Source of the DNA: Mycoemilia scoparia
Taxonomy: Eukaryota; Kickxellomycota; Kickxellomycetes; Kickxellales; Kickxellaceae
Assembly: GCA_027575805.1 (NCBI GenBank)
Contig: JANBPU010000023.1
Location: forward strand, 79,902-143,901
Length of the DNA stretch: 64,000 nucleotides
Direction: 5' to 3'
Shown: in pieces, positions 37,245 through 54,729 of the stretch
How positions within the stretch are numbered: the stretch's first letter is position 1
Layout: each line of letters begins with the position of its first letter
Made by a program: the position numbers and the translations under genes
The notes under the pieces: generated by a model
The model's input: the letters and a program-made list of their open reading frames with translations, nothing else
Told to the model about the DNA's origin: nothing
Database searches by the model: none

Positions 37245-40200
37245 ATGACCACAAGAGAAATGCCCAGTCCTAGGAGCCAGCAGCAGCAGCGACGTCGCCG
37301 CAAAAGCATGCCTTTAGCTGCATTGTCGAATTTGGAGGAAAATTCCGATGGCTTGAAAGGCGAACCCAGTGAAAACAGCACAGGTAATAGCAATGGTGTT
37401 CATAACAGTAAGAGACATGGGGATAAATACCGACGTGCATCAGTAAGTATATACATTTTAACATGTTGTTATATCTGTGGTGGGAGAAAAATGGATCAGA
37501 GGAGGGAAGGCGGAGTGCGAGATTCTTCAATTGATGACCATGTAAATAAATATATACGTGTTAGATGGCTGCATCGATGTTTGGAAAACCAAGCAGTCTT
37601 GCATCATCGGGTGTAGAAGATAAAGAGAATTCCTCGAATGGCAATATGAACAAACATAGCGGCCCAGAGAAAACCCCAGAGGAAATAGCAAAGGAGGACG
37701 AGAGGCGCAAACGGCGCCAAAGCAGGAAGTCTCTTGGAAGGAGGGTCAGCTTTGCACCAACTGCACATATACGGTAAGCTTCAAATTGCAGAATTTTAAG
37801 TAATATGGATATGGTATTGATGGAACATGGGTTTTTTGTGTTTAGAATGTTTGAAACACAAGCAGAGGAGGCGCCACAAAGTCCCCCAAAGAGGGATCGG
37901 TCTGAGTGGCAGTGGGATAGCGATGATACAGATGATACAATCAGTGCAATGTCAAAGGCATCATCAAAAAATATGTTTGAAATTCCCAATGTCTCATCCG
38001 ATGGATCAGGAGACAAGCATGGTGGCCTTGACCTTGGGCTCTCTCTCGATAGCACAAACCACAGTGACCAATTCGACAACAAACCCTCGAAAAGAGATAA
38101 TGAAGAAAAGTACGTATCTTTTTAGCTTTTACCTTCTAATGCATATAACTATACTTATTTATAGTTAACTGGGATTACAACCTTACCTTTTAAATTAGTG
38201 CTAGCTTTGATGTCTCAATCCAGGGACTATCTGACGGGTCTATTGGCCCTGCAAATGCCTCAAATGCAGCATCCACGATAGATGTGGATGTGCAAGGGTC
38301 AGTCGTCGAGCCAGATCCCTATCACGAAGGAGAAAATTTTAAAAGCAAATCACATTATAGGAGCTCTTCAGAAGATTCCGTGTCTATGGATATTACTGAA
38401 GTACTACAGAGATCCCCTTATAAACATGATGATAGATCTGATACGAGTGATGATGTATCATTCAATGATTCTCACAACGATGACACAATGGATGATAGTC
38501 TTGCTGATATGGATATGACCGCTTGTCTTGGAGAAGTTACCAAACAGCAGGCTGATACTTTACTTAACCAATATGTTCTTGAAGACGAGAGTCTGCACCA
38601 AGGAGAGCAGGAGCCTGAAGGAATCCCAAGCCTTCTTAATGAGATTATATCAGAGTCCAAAGGTTACCAGATGCCAATAGGGTCCGGGTCAGATACTGAA
38701 AGCGAAGCTGGAGATCATGACGGTAATTAGTCTACAAATAGCAAAGTATTAGAAATATATATTATATGTTTGCTGATATAATTGGCCAATCTTTTATAGA
38801 CACGCAGGCTGTGACTATGGAATTAACCCGTATAAATATTGATCGTGATGTTGATTCACAGACACCACTACCAGGAAGATACTACAACGAAGATGATAAT
38901 GAAAGTGGTATACAAGAAGAAGATGAAATAAAGGGTTCGCATGATGAGAAAACGGTCGAAATGGATTTAACTATGCCATTAAGGAATGTAATTGATATGC
39001 AAGATGTAATGTCCAATGGTGAGGATATTTCTGAAGCCAAAGAAGCAAGTCGTGATGGTTACGATGTGGAGTCCGCGTCTATTGACAGAAGTAGCCCCAA
39101 TATTGAAGTGTCCGCAGCAGTTTTTAATACCAATTCAGAGGAAAGCGAAAAGATCGATTCGCACCATGATCCAGATAAGGTTAAGGTAGAACCGAACGAA
39201 AGATTTACAAGCCAAGGCTTTATGACAACAATCGAAGAGGAGCCTGAAAGCCAAACGGTACATACACGCTCCATGAAATTTCCCACTACCAAACCAGAAA
39301 GTGATGATGCTATGATGGAAGTAAAGGGGAAAGGCCAGATTTCTCCTCAGAGCGAGCCAGAGAAGAAGGGCATCACGCTTTCTGAGAAGCTGGGGCTCCA
39401 TTTTATAACTTGGAATCAGTTTATAGACCTTTCATCGCTATCAGTATTTTCTTTTGTGGATAACTACAACGATGCAGTTTCTGTGGATCAGCCAACACTT
39501 TCAGGTATGCGTGTATATATATGAAAGCTGGCTGGATCTAAATATAACTTGTGTTATTGATATTACAACCATAATTTATTATATATATATAGACGAGCTT
39601 CCAGAAAACGAGTATGTAAGTTCAAGGCTGGTCGATGTTCCTGAGAGTGAGGCGTACTATATGATTGCTAAGCAACTGAAAAAGAGACTTTCAGAAAGCA
39701 TAGATGCCATAAACAGGCTGGAGAAGTCATTTTCAGATAATAACCCAGGAACAATAATGGATTATCTCTTGGCTGAAGAGCCGGAAAGACTTCAGCTAGA
39801 ATCGGGTTACAGACGCCTACTACAGAAATCAAAACAGGATGCAGCTAGCTCAGTCCATGGCTGGGGTCAGAAAATCATCGAAAAGCTAAATCTAGGCTTC
39901 CAAGAGACAGCCAAATTCCTTGACTTGGTAAGTGCGCTTGGGTATGACTCTGGTTTCTGGAATGCGAGATATTTTGCATAAACTTATAGTTCATCAAAAA
40001 TGTGTAGGAAAAGCATCAAGTGAAAGACCGCAGCCAGGCCACTCAGAAGTCCACATTGGAGCTTGAACAAGAGAAAGATGCACTGGAACAGAAAATAGCG
40101 GAAATCAGAATACATCTGGAACAGGAGTTAATTGCAGAGAAGCAGGAAGTCAAAAGGCTAAGCGAAGAGCTGAATTTCGAAAGCCAGAGTCTAGCAGACC

Positions 40201-41295
40201 TTAAAAACAAATCAGAAGAGGTTGGCAGACAAGGTGAAATGCTAAGCAACGACTTTTCTGAGCTTCTACAACGAGAGAACACCATGGTCAGAGAGATAGA
40301 GGAGGCCAAGCAGGTGTGTGCGGTGAATAGATTTTTAACATGGGATGGCGTCAGTGATCTCAAAAAACAGGCTTTATTGATGGGAACAGCTATTCGCTTA
40401 AACCCAGTGTTCGTATCTAGAGGGGAGTTTTCGGTGGAGTACAACAACTCAATAGTTATATCCATCTCCCAGAAGGAGGATGCTGGTGGCAGTGATATCA
40501 GTATCAAACCCATTGACAACCATAGAGTCGAGTCTATACTTGGAAATTCCCAAGACTGGAAGGTGGTGAGTAATAAAGCTATAATCGACCGACTATATAA
40601 GCATTTATATATGTAATTTGGAATGGGAATGTGGTCTGAGCTATCCATTGTTTATAGGCCTGTAGTATCATCAATGATATCAATGCTAAAATCGCTACCA
40701 CTACGGGGACTCTAAAAGAGGTATGTTGTGTTAACCAAAGCCTTATGCCTGTGCCATGTTTTTGTGACCATGCTTACATCCAAGTATATCCTGATATAAA
40801 TTTAGAGATCATGTTTGGCGATGAGATACTGGAACCAGGTCCATGCTTTGCTTAAGGAGGTCCAAAATGTTCGCCTGCACACGCCAGTTGTGATGAGCTA
40901 TGAATCAGCAATGTCACAGCCTTTGGTTATTCGGATACTTTTCTTTTCTCCTCGTGCTCGCATACGCTTCTACCTCAGGTTTTGGCTTCGTGTGCCTTTG
41001 GCTAACCATTCATGGCCTCTGAATTGTAACATATTTTCAAGCAATACACCTTGGGACATTGAGCTCGTATATGGCAATATAAAGTAAGCTATATATTCTC
41101 TTATTTTCATTGGTTCTCTATGGCGTTTCGTACTGCTAATCATATCCTGTATTCATTTTTAGTATCTCGACTCTGTCCACAGCAATTGCTAGCTTTATGA
41201 ACTCTGCTTCCAAGCAAAGTCCAGGTTCATCTGAAAGTCTCGCCTCGATTTTTACTGAGGTCAATAGCTGGGCTGAGCAGCAGTTATTTGTGTAG
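37245..41295 (+). CDS. spc7: Kinetochore scaffold Spc7/KNL1
   Basis: Ten exons give 1088 aa: 37245..37442, 37565..37773, 37846..38109, 38199..38722, 38800..39504, 39593..39927, 40008..40565, 40658..40720, 40806..41083 and 41163..41295. Spc7/KNL1 is the outer-kinetochore platform of the KMN network. The PP1-docking motif RRVSFAPTAHIRMFE is present (RVSF at residues 126-129). Four MELT-like motifs that Mps1 would phosphorylate to recruit Bub3-Bub1 follow: SMDIT (38385), DMDMT (38509), TMELT (38814) and EMDLT (38958). The C-terminal half is the conserved Spc7 coiled coil, followed by a region (SVEYNNSIVISIS, then PWDIELVYGNI) that fits the RWD-type end which binds Mis12. The acceptor and donor phases are consistent throughout. 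Confidence 0.92.
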
Positions 41296-42064
41296 ACCTT
41301 TTAACTTCTATTACATCAAATTCTCAATTTTAGGTATATATATATATTTAATTTTCATAATTTCTATGTAGTTTTTCAAGCTATATGATGTATCATCAAG
41401 CTTCTATAATTACGTTTTTAGTACAATCAATATGCTTAAAAGAGCAGTTCATTCGTTTAAACATTAGTGTAGTGTAAATGGGTCCTTGGATTTTGGCCTA
41501 ATCACAGGCCAATTTGATATGGAGTTTCTGGGATCCACTTTTGCCTAACCCCTTGCGAGTCCTGACCATATGGGCAATAATTTTTGAAGGGTGAAAGCTT
41601 ACTAGTAAAACTGGACATCCATTTGGCTGTGATTCCCCTATAATCACTGGTCCCCAAAATTCACCCTTCAAAAATTATTGCCCATATAAATGATAGTTTT
41701 TGAAGGGTACCTTTAGGTGGTCAATGATTGTAAGGGCAACCACAGCCAAATGGATGTCCAGTTTTACTAGTAAACATTCGCGCTTCATAAATAATCTCCC
41801 ATAGCTCCTAAATATTAATTTCTCATTTTAATATCAAGTTCTGCTAAATTTGAATAACCGAGTATTGGAGGTAGCACCAATTCCTTCTCAAACAAGAAAA
41901 AGGCTATTTACTGGTTGGCTAAATCTGCTGATCAGAATTACCAATGCTAAACAACGCGCTAGCTTACATCGTGTTGTTATTTAGCATTAAGAATTAGTCT
42001 TGAGGAGCTTAACGCATCTTGAACGTGTTGGAATTATCATCTTTATTCTATACTATCAAATATC
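41296..42064. other. Spacer with two adjacent inverted-repeat elements
   Basis: The spacer between Spc7 and SMC3 holds two abutting family-1a elements (41568-41687, 41684-41805). Just before them is a segment (41490-41570) that resembles 59258-59350. The rest is AT-rich with no gene. Confidence 0.6.
41568..41805. mobile_element. Two abutting family-1a inverted-repeat elements
   Basis: The first (41568-41687) is near perfect: ATATGGGCAATAATTTTTGA then AGGGTG at the left, and CACCCTTC then AAAAATTATTGCCCATAT at the right. The second (41684-41805) shares the CATAT boundary, begins GATAGTTTTTGAAGGGTACC and ends degenerately at ATAAATAATCTCCCATAG. Both contain ATGGATGTCCAGTTTTACTA or its complement. 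Confidence 0.8.
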
Positions 42065-46802
<4,738 letters not shown>

Positions 46803-47045
46803 CATGCCCCAAACTTTCTTTATAATTTCTCTTTAACAATCAATTGACCCTATTCGAAATCACCAACATTATATCTAGGGATGATTAAGCATTTTATTAC
46901 TCCTATCCCAACATTATATCTAGGGAGTGAGCTATTATGTATGATATTACCCATAATTTGGAAGGAAATCAACCCTTTGTTACTATGTCCTGTTATTTTA
47001 TGTTATACCATAGTTAAATGCCCTTTGTGTGTTTCATGGTTGATA

Positions 47046-48113
47046 ATGAATTTTGTGTCAATATTCGCAGTATTATTGTTGTGTGCTGCCACAAGCTTAG
47101 CGGAGGTAATTTTCTTGAGGATCTATTAGAATATGCTCGCATATATTTTGTCTATCTATAGGTTATAGATTAGAATGAATTTTTGATTCCACATGTTAGA
47201 TCCAGCTCCTTGAAGTATACCACAGTGTCGGCACTTTGGCCAAATCTCTACAGAAAAGGGGAGAGATTAGGTACGATCCTGGGCAGCGTAGCGGGGTTTA
47301 TACTTTGACATCAGTAGCCAAGCCACCAGTGTTTGACAATATTCCAGGATCTGTTGCTCAACAGCTTGCTAACAAATATGTAGTGGCCATACTCTCTGAG
47401 AAAAACGAACCCAAGTTTTTCTCTATCAACAGGGTAAGGATATGGCTATGATCGCATAACGTCTAATGAGTGCCTCTTACTAGTTGGTATTCTCCAATAA
47501 TGAGTAATTTAAATGTAGTGCTTCTTGAGCGGCCCTAACCTTCACAACGAAGATTTTATTATTCATACGACACCAAACGGTAGGCATAAGTCTTCTCTGA
47601 TCCTTATATATATTGTTTTAACTGCCTTGGATTACAAGAATCTTGCCTCTTTGATGTAGGAGATATATATCATATCGATTATTATGCTGGGTCGTCCAGA
47701 AATTGCGAGGGAGATAATAAAGCTGGCGTAAGTATTTTACCTGCCTGATGCAATTCTTTTTTGGGGTTTTACAACATCTTTATAATTGTTATCACTATAG
47801 GAGCTTCAAGAAGAACCTAGATTTGCGACCATCGTTCGTACGGAATCTCCAGCTGTTGGATCACAGTAAGCTTATTTTTAATGCAAACAGCAAGTGTTTA
47901 TCTATACTCATTTTTATGGCTTGGTATTCATTAAATACCCAATCTTGTCTCTATAGCCCTACTCTTGTTCGTGGCCGTAAAATCGATCCAACTGGTCGTG
48001 AAGAGAAACCAGAAGAAGAAAAAAGCTTCATAATGAAGTATTGGTATATCATTGTCCCTCTTATGCTTATCTTGCTGCTTGGAGGTGGTGAGGAACCACA
48101 GGGTGGCAAATAG
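47046..48113 (+). CDS. EMC10: ER membrane protein complex subunit 10
   Basis: Six exons give 214 aa: 47046..47105, 47200..47433, 47519..47579, 47660..47727, 47801..47865 and 47957..48113. The EMC inserts tail-anchored and multipass proteins into the ER membrane. Residues 1-20 (MNFVSIFAVLLLCAATSLAE) form a signal peptide encoded by exon 1 alone. The lumenal domain has LLEVYHSVGTLAKSL, GVYTLTSVAKPPVFDN and IYHIDYYAGSSRNC. Exon 5 read in the phase given yields EPRFATIVRTESPAVGS, which fits the EMC10 pattern better than the other open frame there. The C-terminal KSFIMKYWYIIVPLMLILLL is the single membrane helix, followed by GGGEEPQGGK. It lies 243 bases downstream of SMC3 in the same direction. 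Confidence 0.92.
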
Positions 48114-48498
48114 TGGGTTTTTAGCTTTAAACAAGATTTTCTCTACATATTTAAGCTTATTTTTGAGTTGTCACGTTCAAGTGATGTTTGATATCGTCCT
48201 TGTTATAATCATTGTTGGAGAATAGCTACAAGTTACACATGTTTTTGGTCAATGTTACTGGCTTTTTAGGGATTATGATAATTTGATGATAAACCAAGTT
48301 TATCCCCCCCCCCCCCAAGAGGCAAGGTGACAACCACTTACACATTAGAGATTATGATAGCTTTGCACAGCTTTATAATATCTAAACCCATAAATGGTAG
48401 AATAAACACAGCGTTTATACAATTTATAGATTGATAATTTCGCATTGTTACCTATAATCAATAGCTATAGCATATAAACATTATTTTGTTAATTAACC
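48114..48498. other. Spacer with a poly-C run
   Basis: The 385 bases between EMC10 and the LAMTOR3-like gene contain an uninterrupted run of 13 C at about 48305-48317. No gene or repeat family member is visible. Confidence 0.5.
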
Positions 48499-49167
48499 AT
48501 GCATTCTTCAGAGAGAGGTGCATTCGAAGATTTCCTTCAAGAATCCATCAACCATTTTGAATGGATAATGGTTATAACTATCACTGATAGCTCGCGTAGC
48601 ATACTTTTCAGAGGCAAGTTGAACCATTTTTCACGAGAGATAATTCCAAACTAACTGGCCATCATCTAATAATCCAGACCTCATGTTTATGTTTAAATAG
48701 CTTCATCCAGTCAATTCGCAGAGTCAAACCTGGAGAAATCTGTAGTTGCGACGGGCTATGAAACTTTGAAAGAGGTATCCAACCAACATAAACAGAGTGT
48801 CATTTTAGCTTATTGAAAGATAAAGCAATACTAGCTTACAAACAATACTATCATATAGGCAAACCAGCTGCATCTAGGTGAATGCCATATGTTAATGATG
48901 GTCTATGATGCTATGCAAATCGTCCAATTTAGAGTAGGCTCCTTCTACTGCACTGTCATAGCTGATATTCTACTAAATACAGGTACCCATGCTACCACAA
49001 CTTTACTATCACACAAATATCTACTACAAGGTCTTATATTTAACATCTACGTATCATCTTTAGGTCAACTCCACTCTTTTGTAAAAAGTCTACGCGAAGC
49101 CGTTCAGAAACTGTCCGATCTACATATCAAAGTCATTGGAGATACTGAAGTTTCTGTAGAATCATAG
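48499..49167 (+). CDS. LAMTOR3: Ragulator subunit LAMTOR3-like (MP1)
   Basis: Four exons give 138 aa: 48499..48613, 48701..48774, 48859..48982 and 49064..49167. LAMTOR3 is a roadblock-fold subunit of Ragulator, which tethers Rag GTPases and TORC1 to the lysosome or vacuole. Aligned by eye with human LAMTOR3 (124 aa), FEWIMVITITDSSRSILFR matches the first strand region, SSSQFAESN the acidic loop, MLMMVYDAMQIVQFRVGSF the ICYYNTYQVVQFN segment, and LHSFVKSLREAVQKL the last helix. The first intron uses a GC donor (GCAAGT at 48614); the GT alternatives break frame. The third intron is in-frame and stop-free, so it could be wrongly retained as coding by gene finders. Similarity is moderate, so the symbol is by homology only. 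Confidence 0.8.
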
Positions 49168-49472
49168 TTTTGTTGCATTGGCCTTAGTACATCAATAATC
49201 GCGATATTAATATTTGACTAATGAAATGGCTAAATCCAAAATCTTTCCAGGCAAAATTGACTGCTTAGAGTACTAGTGAGCCATACTTAGCTGTCCTTTC
49301 TTGCTGAGACCCATTATCTAGCGTTATCTTTTATTTGAGCACAAGTGCAATTTTATCTTTTAAATTTCAGTGATTCAAATCAAAGATGATATACAGCATG
49401 ATCTGGCTGCTTAAACTGCAACCATTTCAAGATATACTACTACAAGTATTTCTGTAGGATTTGTTTGTAAAC
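49168..49472. other. Convergent 3' spacer
   Basis: These 305 bases lie between the ends of the LAMTOR3-like gene (+) and Cns1 (-). The sequence is AT-rich and should contain both polyadenylation regions. Nothing else is visible. Confidence 0.4.
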
Positions 49473-50902
49473 CTATTTGCCCTTGGAGCGTTCTTGCCTC
49501 TGTCTTCGTTTGCGATATTCATCAAGGAACTTTTCACGGAATTCTCCTGATTTCTGTAACACGATGAAGCTAGGAATTCCATTGACGATTTGATATTTGG
49601 GATGGCTTAACGCAGTTCCTAATGGACATTGGATATTGACCTTTACGAGGATCTCATCATCTTCAAGCCCATTCTCTGGCCTGTGGATAAAGTAGAGGTC
49701 AACATTATTTGGTGTGTAATATGGAGAGGATGGCCCGATATCCCATGGTGCAGGGGTTTGTAGAACAACGCTAATTTGCTCTCCTAACGTAGTAGCTTCA
49801 TCAAAAGCCTCAACAAAGTCTGATTCTTTGTGTTCTGGATACAAAAAGAATACTGGCCATGCCAGGTGTCCGCTGTTTTCATCAAGGATGACTTGCTTGC
49901 CACTTTTATTTTCCCAAGGATCAAGCTTTTCGCCCTCCTCATCGCCCAGCTCATCATCACTTTCATTAGCACTTGTAGGCTTCCGTACCTCGAACTTTAG
50001 GCCTCGAATCTTGATTGCCTCTGCCAATAGCTTCCTTTCCTTCTGTCTTTTTTCTCTGCGCTCTTGTCTTTTGCGTTCCATAGTGTCCAGCTCTTCTTTA
50101 CGAGCAATGCACCTTGTCCTTAAAGTGGTCAATGCCGTATTTTCAGGATCAATCTTCAGCCCTATATCACAGCAATCGATAGCTTCCTCAAGCTTCTCTA
50201 GGAAATAGCAGGCCTTGGCCGACCTAAATAGAGCTTTGATATTTTTCTGGTCAATATTCAGGGTTTCAGCACAATCGTTAATTGCTGATCTGTAGTTCTC
50301 TAGTTTAATAAATTTCAAAGCATGGTTATCCTCTGTCAAAGGCTTATTGATCAATGCCTCTATAATACTAAACTAGGCATTTTTGCTTCATTGATGTTGG
50401 TGTATAGCTAATATGAAACCTACTTAATTCAAGGTTGCTAGCAGCCCTATTGACAAATATTACTGCTCGTAGGATGTCATCTTCAAAATTTTGCTCCAAG
50501 GCCTGTGTGTAGTATTTGATCGCATCTCGAAAGTTCTTGTCCTTGAAAGCTTCGTTTCCCTGTTCCTTAAAATTGAGGGCAATTTCTGAATGAAGCCATG
50601 TAGAGAAATATTACCAGTTAGGACTCTAATGATGTTGGGGCTTTTTTTGGCAATTCGGTACTTTGTTCTGGCATTAGTGGCAACTTACCTTCTGGCGTTC
50701 CTTCATAAGCCAGACTCTGCAAAGCTGCCAAGGCTACATTATCGTCCAAGTCGTCGGGTTTTGGCAGATTCCTCATAAATAGAGGAACAGAGTTTAGTTC
50801 TTTGTCAAGGTTGTCAGGATTAAATGCACCCTCAACGTTGAATTTCTCAGGACCTGCTGGCTGTTGCCCCTTAGAGCTTTTATTTTCTACCGCTTCTCCC
50901 AT
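49473..50902 (-). CDS. CNS1: TPR co-chaperone Cns1/TTC4
   Basis: Three exons give 400 aa: complement(join(49473..50299,50424..50585,50689..50902)). Cns1 is an essential Hsp90/Hsp70 co-chaperone in yeast that also supports translation elongation factor folding. After an N-terminal leader (SVPLFMRNLPKPDDLDDN) come three TPR repeats: KEQGNEAFKDKNFRDAIKYY, then NRAASNLELKNYRSAINDC, then KALFRSAKACYFLEKLEEAI. A charged helix (ERKRQERREKRQKERKLLAE) leads to the C-terminal wheel domain: WPVFFLYPEHKESDFVEAFD, VDLYFIHRPENG, and KYQIVNGIPSFIVL. The acceptor at 50300-50301 gives NLELKNYR, removing an open but meaningless stretch upstream. The domain order is complete. Confidence 0.95.
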
Positions 50903-51573
50903 TGTTGGTGCAATTGAGAAGACTTAAAGTTATATTACTAATGTATAGAAAGGTATTTTTAAAAGAGTTAAAAATTTGGAAAGTCGTTTTCTTTAACACC
51001 AAGCCTTAATTAAATGTTTTTTGAGGACCAATTGATCTATGATCATTTGCATATTGGAGAAACTTCACTTCGTAATAGGCAATCATGAATTCCTTATATT
51101 ATCCCCAACTTCTTTTTGAGGAGAAAGTTATATTGAGTAGTAACATTTGGCTGAATCTCTATCAAAAGGAACAACTCTGTACCCTTATGCCTCTAGCAAA
51201 TTCGGCTCATAATCCATGCACTTTAGGCTGGCATTGGAGAGGTTGTTCTGGTACATTTTTAGAAGAGACTCTGGCATTTATCCTCATGTAATAGTATTTG
51301 GGTGATAATTTATGAAGTGTGGCCACCCGCTAACAAACGATGATCGCACACTTGGCTGTAATTGCCTCTATAATGGTTGGCCACCAAAAAGTACCCTTAA
51401 AAATTATGATCCACTTGGTCAAACTTACAAAGCATACAATTTCAATAGATTCTTTGCTACAAAATACTTGTTAAATGTAAATATTGACCCAAGTTGGCTA
51501 AAATTCAAAATAAAGCAGATTGATTCCCTGCACAGTTAAAAGGCGATGTCGTTGATGTAGTGGTAGTGAATTA
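50903..51573. repeat. Spacer with degenerate family-2 and family-1 repeats
   Basis: A decayed family-2 copy (about 51161-51278; ATCAAAAGGAACAACTCTGT ... CATTTTTAGAAGAGACTCTG) is followed at 51293-51413 by a decayed family-1 copy (TGGGTGATAATTTATGAAGT ... GTACCCTTAAAAATTATGAT). The order family 2 then family 1 is the same as at 60808-61084. No gene is visible. Confidence 0.55.
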
Positions 51574-54500
51574 TTATGCTTGATCTTGTTGCTTATCCCC
51601 CTCGCTTGGTTCAACCTTGGCCTTGACTGTTGGTGGGGCCTGGAATCCCTCATTTCCAACAATCGCCTCATGTCCATTCTCATTATGAACTTTATCCCCA
51701 CCGTTCCCTTCTTTAGCCTTGATGGGATTACCATTTGGATCAAGTCCCAAGTCCTTATGCGGAGTTGTGTCTGTATCAGACAAAGGCTTTGCATCTGGAC
51801 CCTTGTGGGCAACTGGTACCTTGTCCATCTTGGGGACAGGGCGATTGAGCTCCTCTTCATGCTTATTGGGATCGATATTTTCTGCTGGTGGAGGTCTATT
51901 TATATCATGATGTTGGATGTTGTTGGCGATGCTTGCGACCTTTTCTACAATCGTACTATCCTTGTGGGCTTGCTTTTCGTCAACAGCACCATCATCACCA
52001 TCTGCAGCCTTGGTAATAGGCAGTATTGGAGTCGCAATTGTTGCTGCGTTTGATGGCGCTCTTCTGCAATCATAATCCCATGTGCCGAACCACTTGGAGT
52101 GTTCACAGCCTTTCCTATTCCAAACGGTTCCGTAGGCAAGATGCCCATATTGGAAGTACATACGAACCGTCCATAACAAGACAATACCAAATACTATTTG
52201 GCGAACCTTTCTACTGGCTCTGAGAGTAAACAGATCTAGCGTTGACACTAGTGCAAGGATGGAAAACCATAAAGCAGGAAGATAGTGATGCAAAAACAGC
52301 TGTCGTCCCATGATGAAGAATGGGAAATAGTGCATAAGCCACGAGAGGCAGAACCACCCTGTAGAATTCATGTACTTTTCGCGAATTCCACCCATGCGAT
52401 CATGGAAGCCACGCTGATCTCTCAGTATTAGCAAAAGCAGGAGGCCGCCAAATAGAACAATAGAAAGCGAAGACAGCCACCAAACAATAGGGTTGCCTAG
52501 TAGATATATCTGCCTAGAATCCTCGCCCCAGAAAGCAATACCTCTGCGAAGAATGGGCCATGATATTGGTCGCGATTCATATGGATGGCTCTTTGTAAGC
52601 CCATTGTTGACCCTCCACATCACCTTATTAGCCTCGACTACCTTTGCAAGCAAGCTAGGCTTTCTATAAGATGCAAAAGGCGCGTTTTCAGGAGGATTAT
52701 CGTGGACATTGGTTTCGACACGCCACAGAGTCTTGGGGTACTTGGCATTCTTCATGCATGTAACTTCGATCTGTTCAAAACCCCATTCTGGGAGCTTTCT
52801 TCTGTCTGAAAAGAGGGCGCAACGTTGGTTGACATGTACAAGACGAAACTTGCTGTAGATAGACATCAGTCTGTCCTTAGATCCAGGCTCTTTACTGTCG
52901 CCTTCAATTATCTGCACACGCCAATAGTCATTAGAATCACCCTCAAACCCTTCCCATCCATACCCAGAAACTTCGTTGTGGTAGTCCTTCTTGGTTACGG
53001 GGGGACGATGGTCGTGAGAGTGGAGGCGGCGGGCAGTCTTCCAGTGCTTAAGGCGAACAATATCTCCGTTTTTAATTGGCTGTAGTTCATTCGGATTTGT
53101 TGAGTTTGCGTGCTTTTCCTCGTCTTCCTTGGTCCTGCTTATGGTCCAGTAGTTGTTTTCATCCCTAAAGCCATATAGTGTAATCTGTTGCTGCTTGGAC
53201 CCAGTTTGATAGCTGCTTGAATGAGAGTGCAGATAACCACCATTGGTTGCATCATGCCTAATTCTAATCCTGGCGCCATAATATATATCCCGGCGAGTGT
53301 GGCCGATGCTGACTCCTTTGAGTGTGTTCTGGAATTCGGGGCTCATGAAATTGTTACCATCGCCAGACTTATGAAGAGTTCTGAAATGGATATTGAACCA
53401 AAATACGTAAACAATCAAGGGAAGCACGAATAGGCAGCCGAATCTGGCAAAAAAGTGTTTCAAGTAATCTTTTAGAGAAATGGATAGATCCCCAAGCTTT
53501 TCCCAAAGGTCCTTGATCGTCCACAGCCCAATAGCTGCAAACAAGAATAATCCAACCCATTTGCAGCTGAGTGCATTGCCCATACTGACTCCAGTAAGGG
53601 CAAGATAAACCCACCACCTCCTTGAGAATGGGCTATTCATAAGATCACCAAATAACAGTTAGTAATTCAATGCAGAATAAAATAGTAGAATCCCTAAAGC
53701 CACATACGAATCGATCACATACCTGCGATTCTCAGTAAAGAAGAGCCCCCAAAACATGGCTGTGGAGGCGGTAAAGAATATCAGAATCGAGTCTAGCAAA
53801 ATGAGCCGAGACTGCGTTATCAGGGCAGTTTCGAGGGTAACAATGATGGCCCCGAAAGCACACGCATCTGGCGAGTGCCCAAATGCAGCAAGCGTTATAA
53901 ATGTAATTGGCACGAGAAGCAGCCCAAGGATAGCAGGCAAAAAACGCATACCAACGTATGGAACCTTGGCAGCCAGGTAATCACTAGGAGCATTATAATC
54001 AAGCGTATGTGATGCGTTTCGTTAGCTTTAATAGTTCCAATATTGTCTAAATTCAAAATCATGATGGATCTCAGTGTAGAATACTTACAGACCAATGGTC
54101 TTAAAATCAAACACGCCATCATATCCAACAAATCTGCCTGTCCATGCAAACATCATCTTTGCAAGAGGCGGGTGCACATCGAAAAAGTAGGTTCCGTTGA
54201 TGTACTTTCCAGCAAATTTTCCAAAATGGACTTCATCGAACCTACATTTAAAGCACTAATGGTTTAGTGCTAGCTCATGGGTATAGTTCAAAATGCTTCA
54301 GTTAAAGAATATGTTTGTAGCTGCGGCTTACACAACACTGTGTGGATTACCAAGTCTCCACAAGCGGATGTACGCAGCAATAAGAGTAATAACGCCAAGG
54401 ACAATCCATTGCTGTTTGGTTATCTTGAAAGACGACGCTTTCTCCATATCGCCCATTACTCTACTCTGGGCTTGTTTCCAGCTAAGATCCTTTTTCTCGT

Positions 54501-54729
54501 ATCCATACACCCGATCGTCGGTCTCAGGGTTATTGGACTGTAAGGCTTTTTCGTTAGGATAAATGTCAGTGTCCTCTGAATTGCTATTTAGCCTTGTTGG
54601 CTCACCATTGAGAACCATTGAATCGTCATACACGACAGCTGCGCCAGGCTGTTTGCGCGAGCGCATTGTGTCAGAGTATGCCATCTCGATTCTCGAACTA
54701 TGTGTATGTAAATCAGGACTAGTAAGCAT
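51574..54729 (-). CDS. PMT4: Protein O-mannosyltransferase, PMT4 type
   Basis: Four exons give 956 aa: complement(join(51574..53632,53723..53983,54089..54241,54332..54729)). PMTs transfer mannose from dolichol-phosphate mannose to Ser/Thr in the ER lumen. Landmarks: the catalytic loop-1 block VVFDEVHFGKFAGKYINGTY then FFDVHPPLAKMM; membrane helices from FLPAILGLLLVPITFITLAA onward; three MIR-type segments (HDATNGGYLHSHSSSYQTG, VRLKHWKTARRLHSHDH, FRLVHVNQRCALFSDRRKLP); and the C-terminal helices with HYFPFFIMGRQLFLHHYLPA. That last block is PMT4/POMT1-like rather than PMT1/2-like. After the final helix comes an unusual ~165-residue hydrophilic tail. ATG 54684 is an alternative start. The gene is followed upstream by a divergent paralogue in the same orientation. 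Confidence 0.9.

Noticed and set aside
48305..48317. Poly-C run as a quadruplex regulator
   Set aside because: A single homopolymer in a spacer is within expectation for this genome (another lies near 24436) and may be partly a sequencing artefact.
53984..54060. Earlier acceptor for PMT4 exon 3
   Set aside because: The AG sites at about 54018 and 54044 lead to stops in the required frame. Only the CCTAG at 53984-53988 gives DYLAAKVPYVGMRF in frame.
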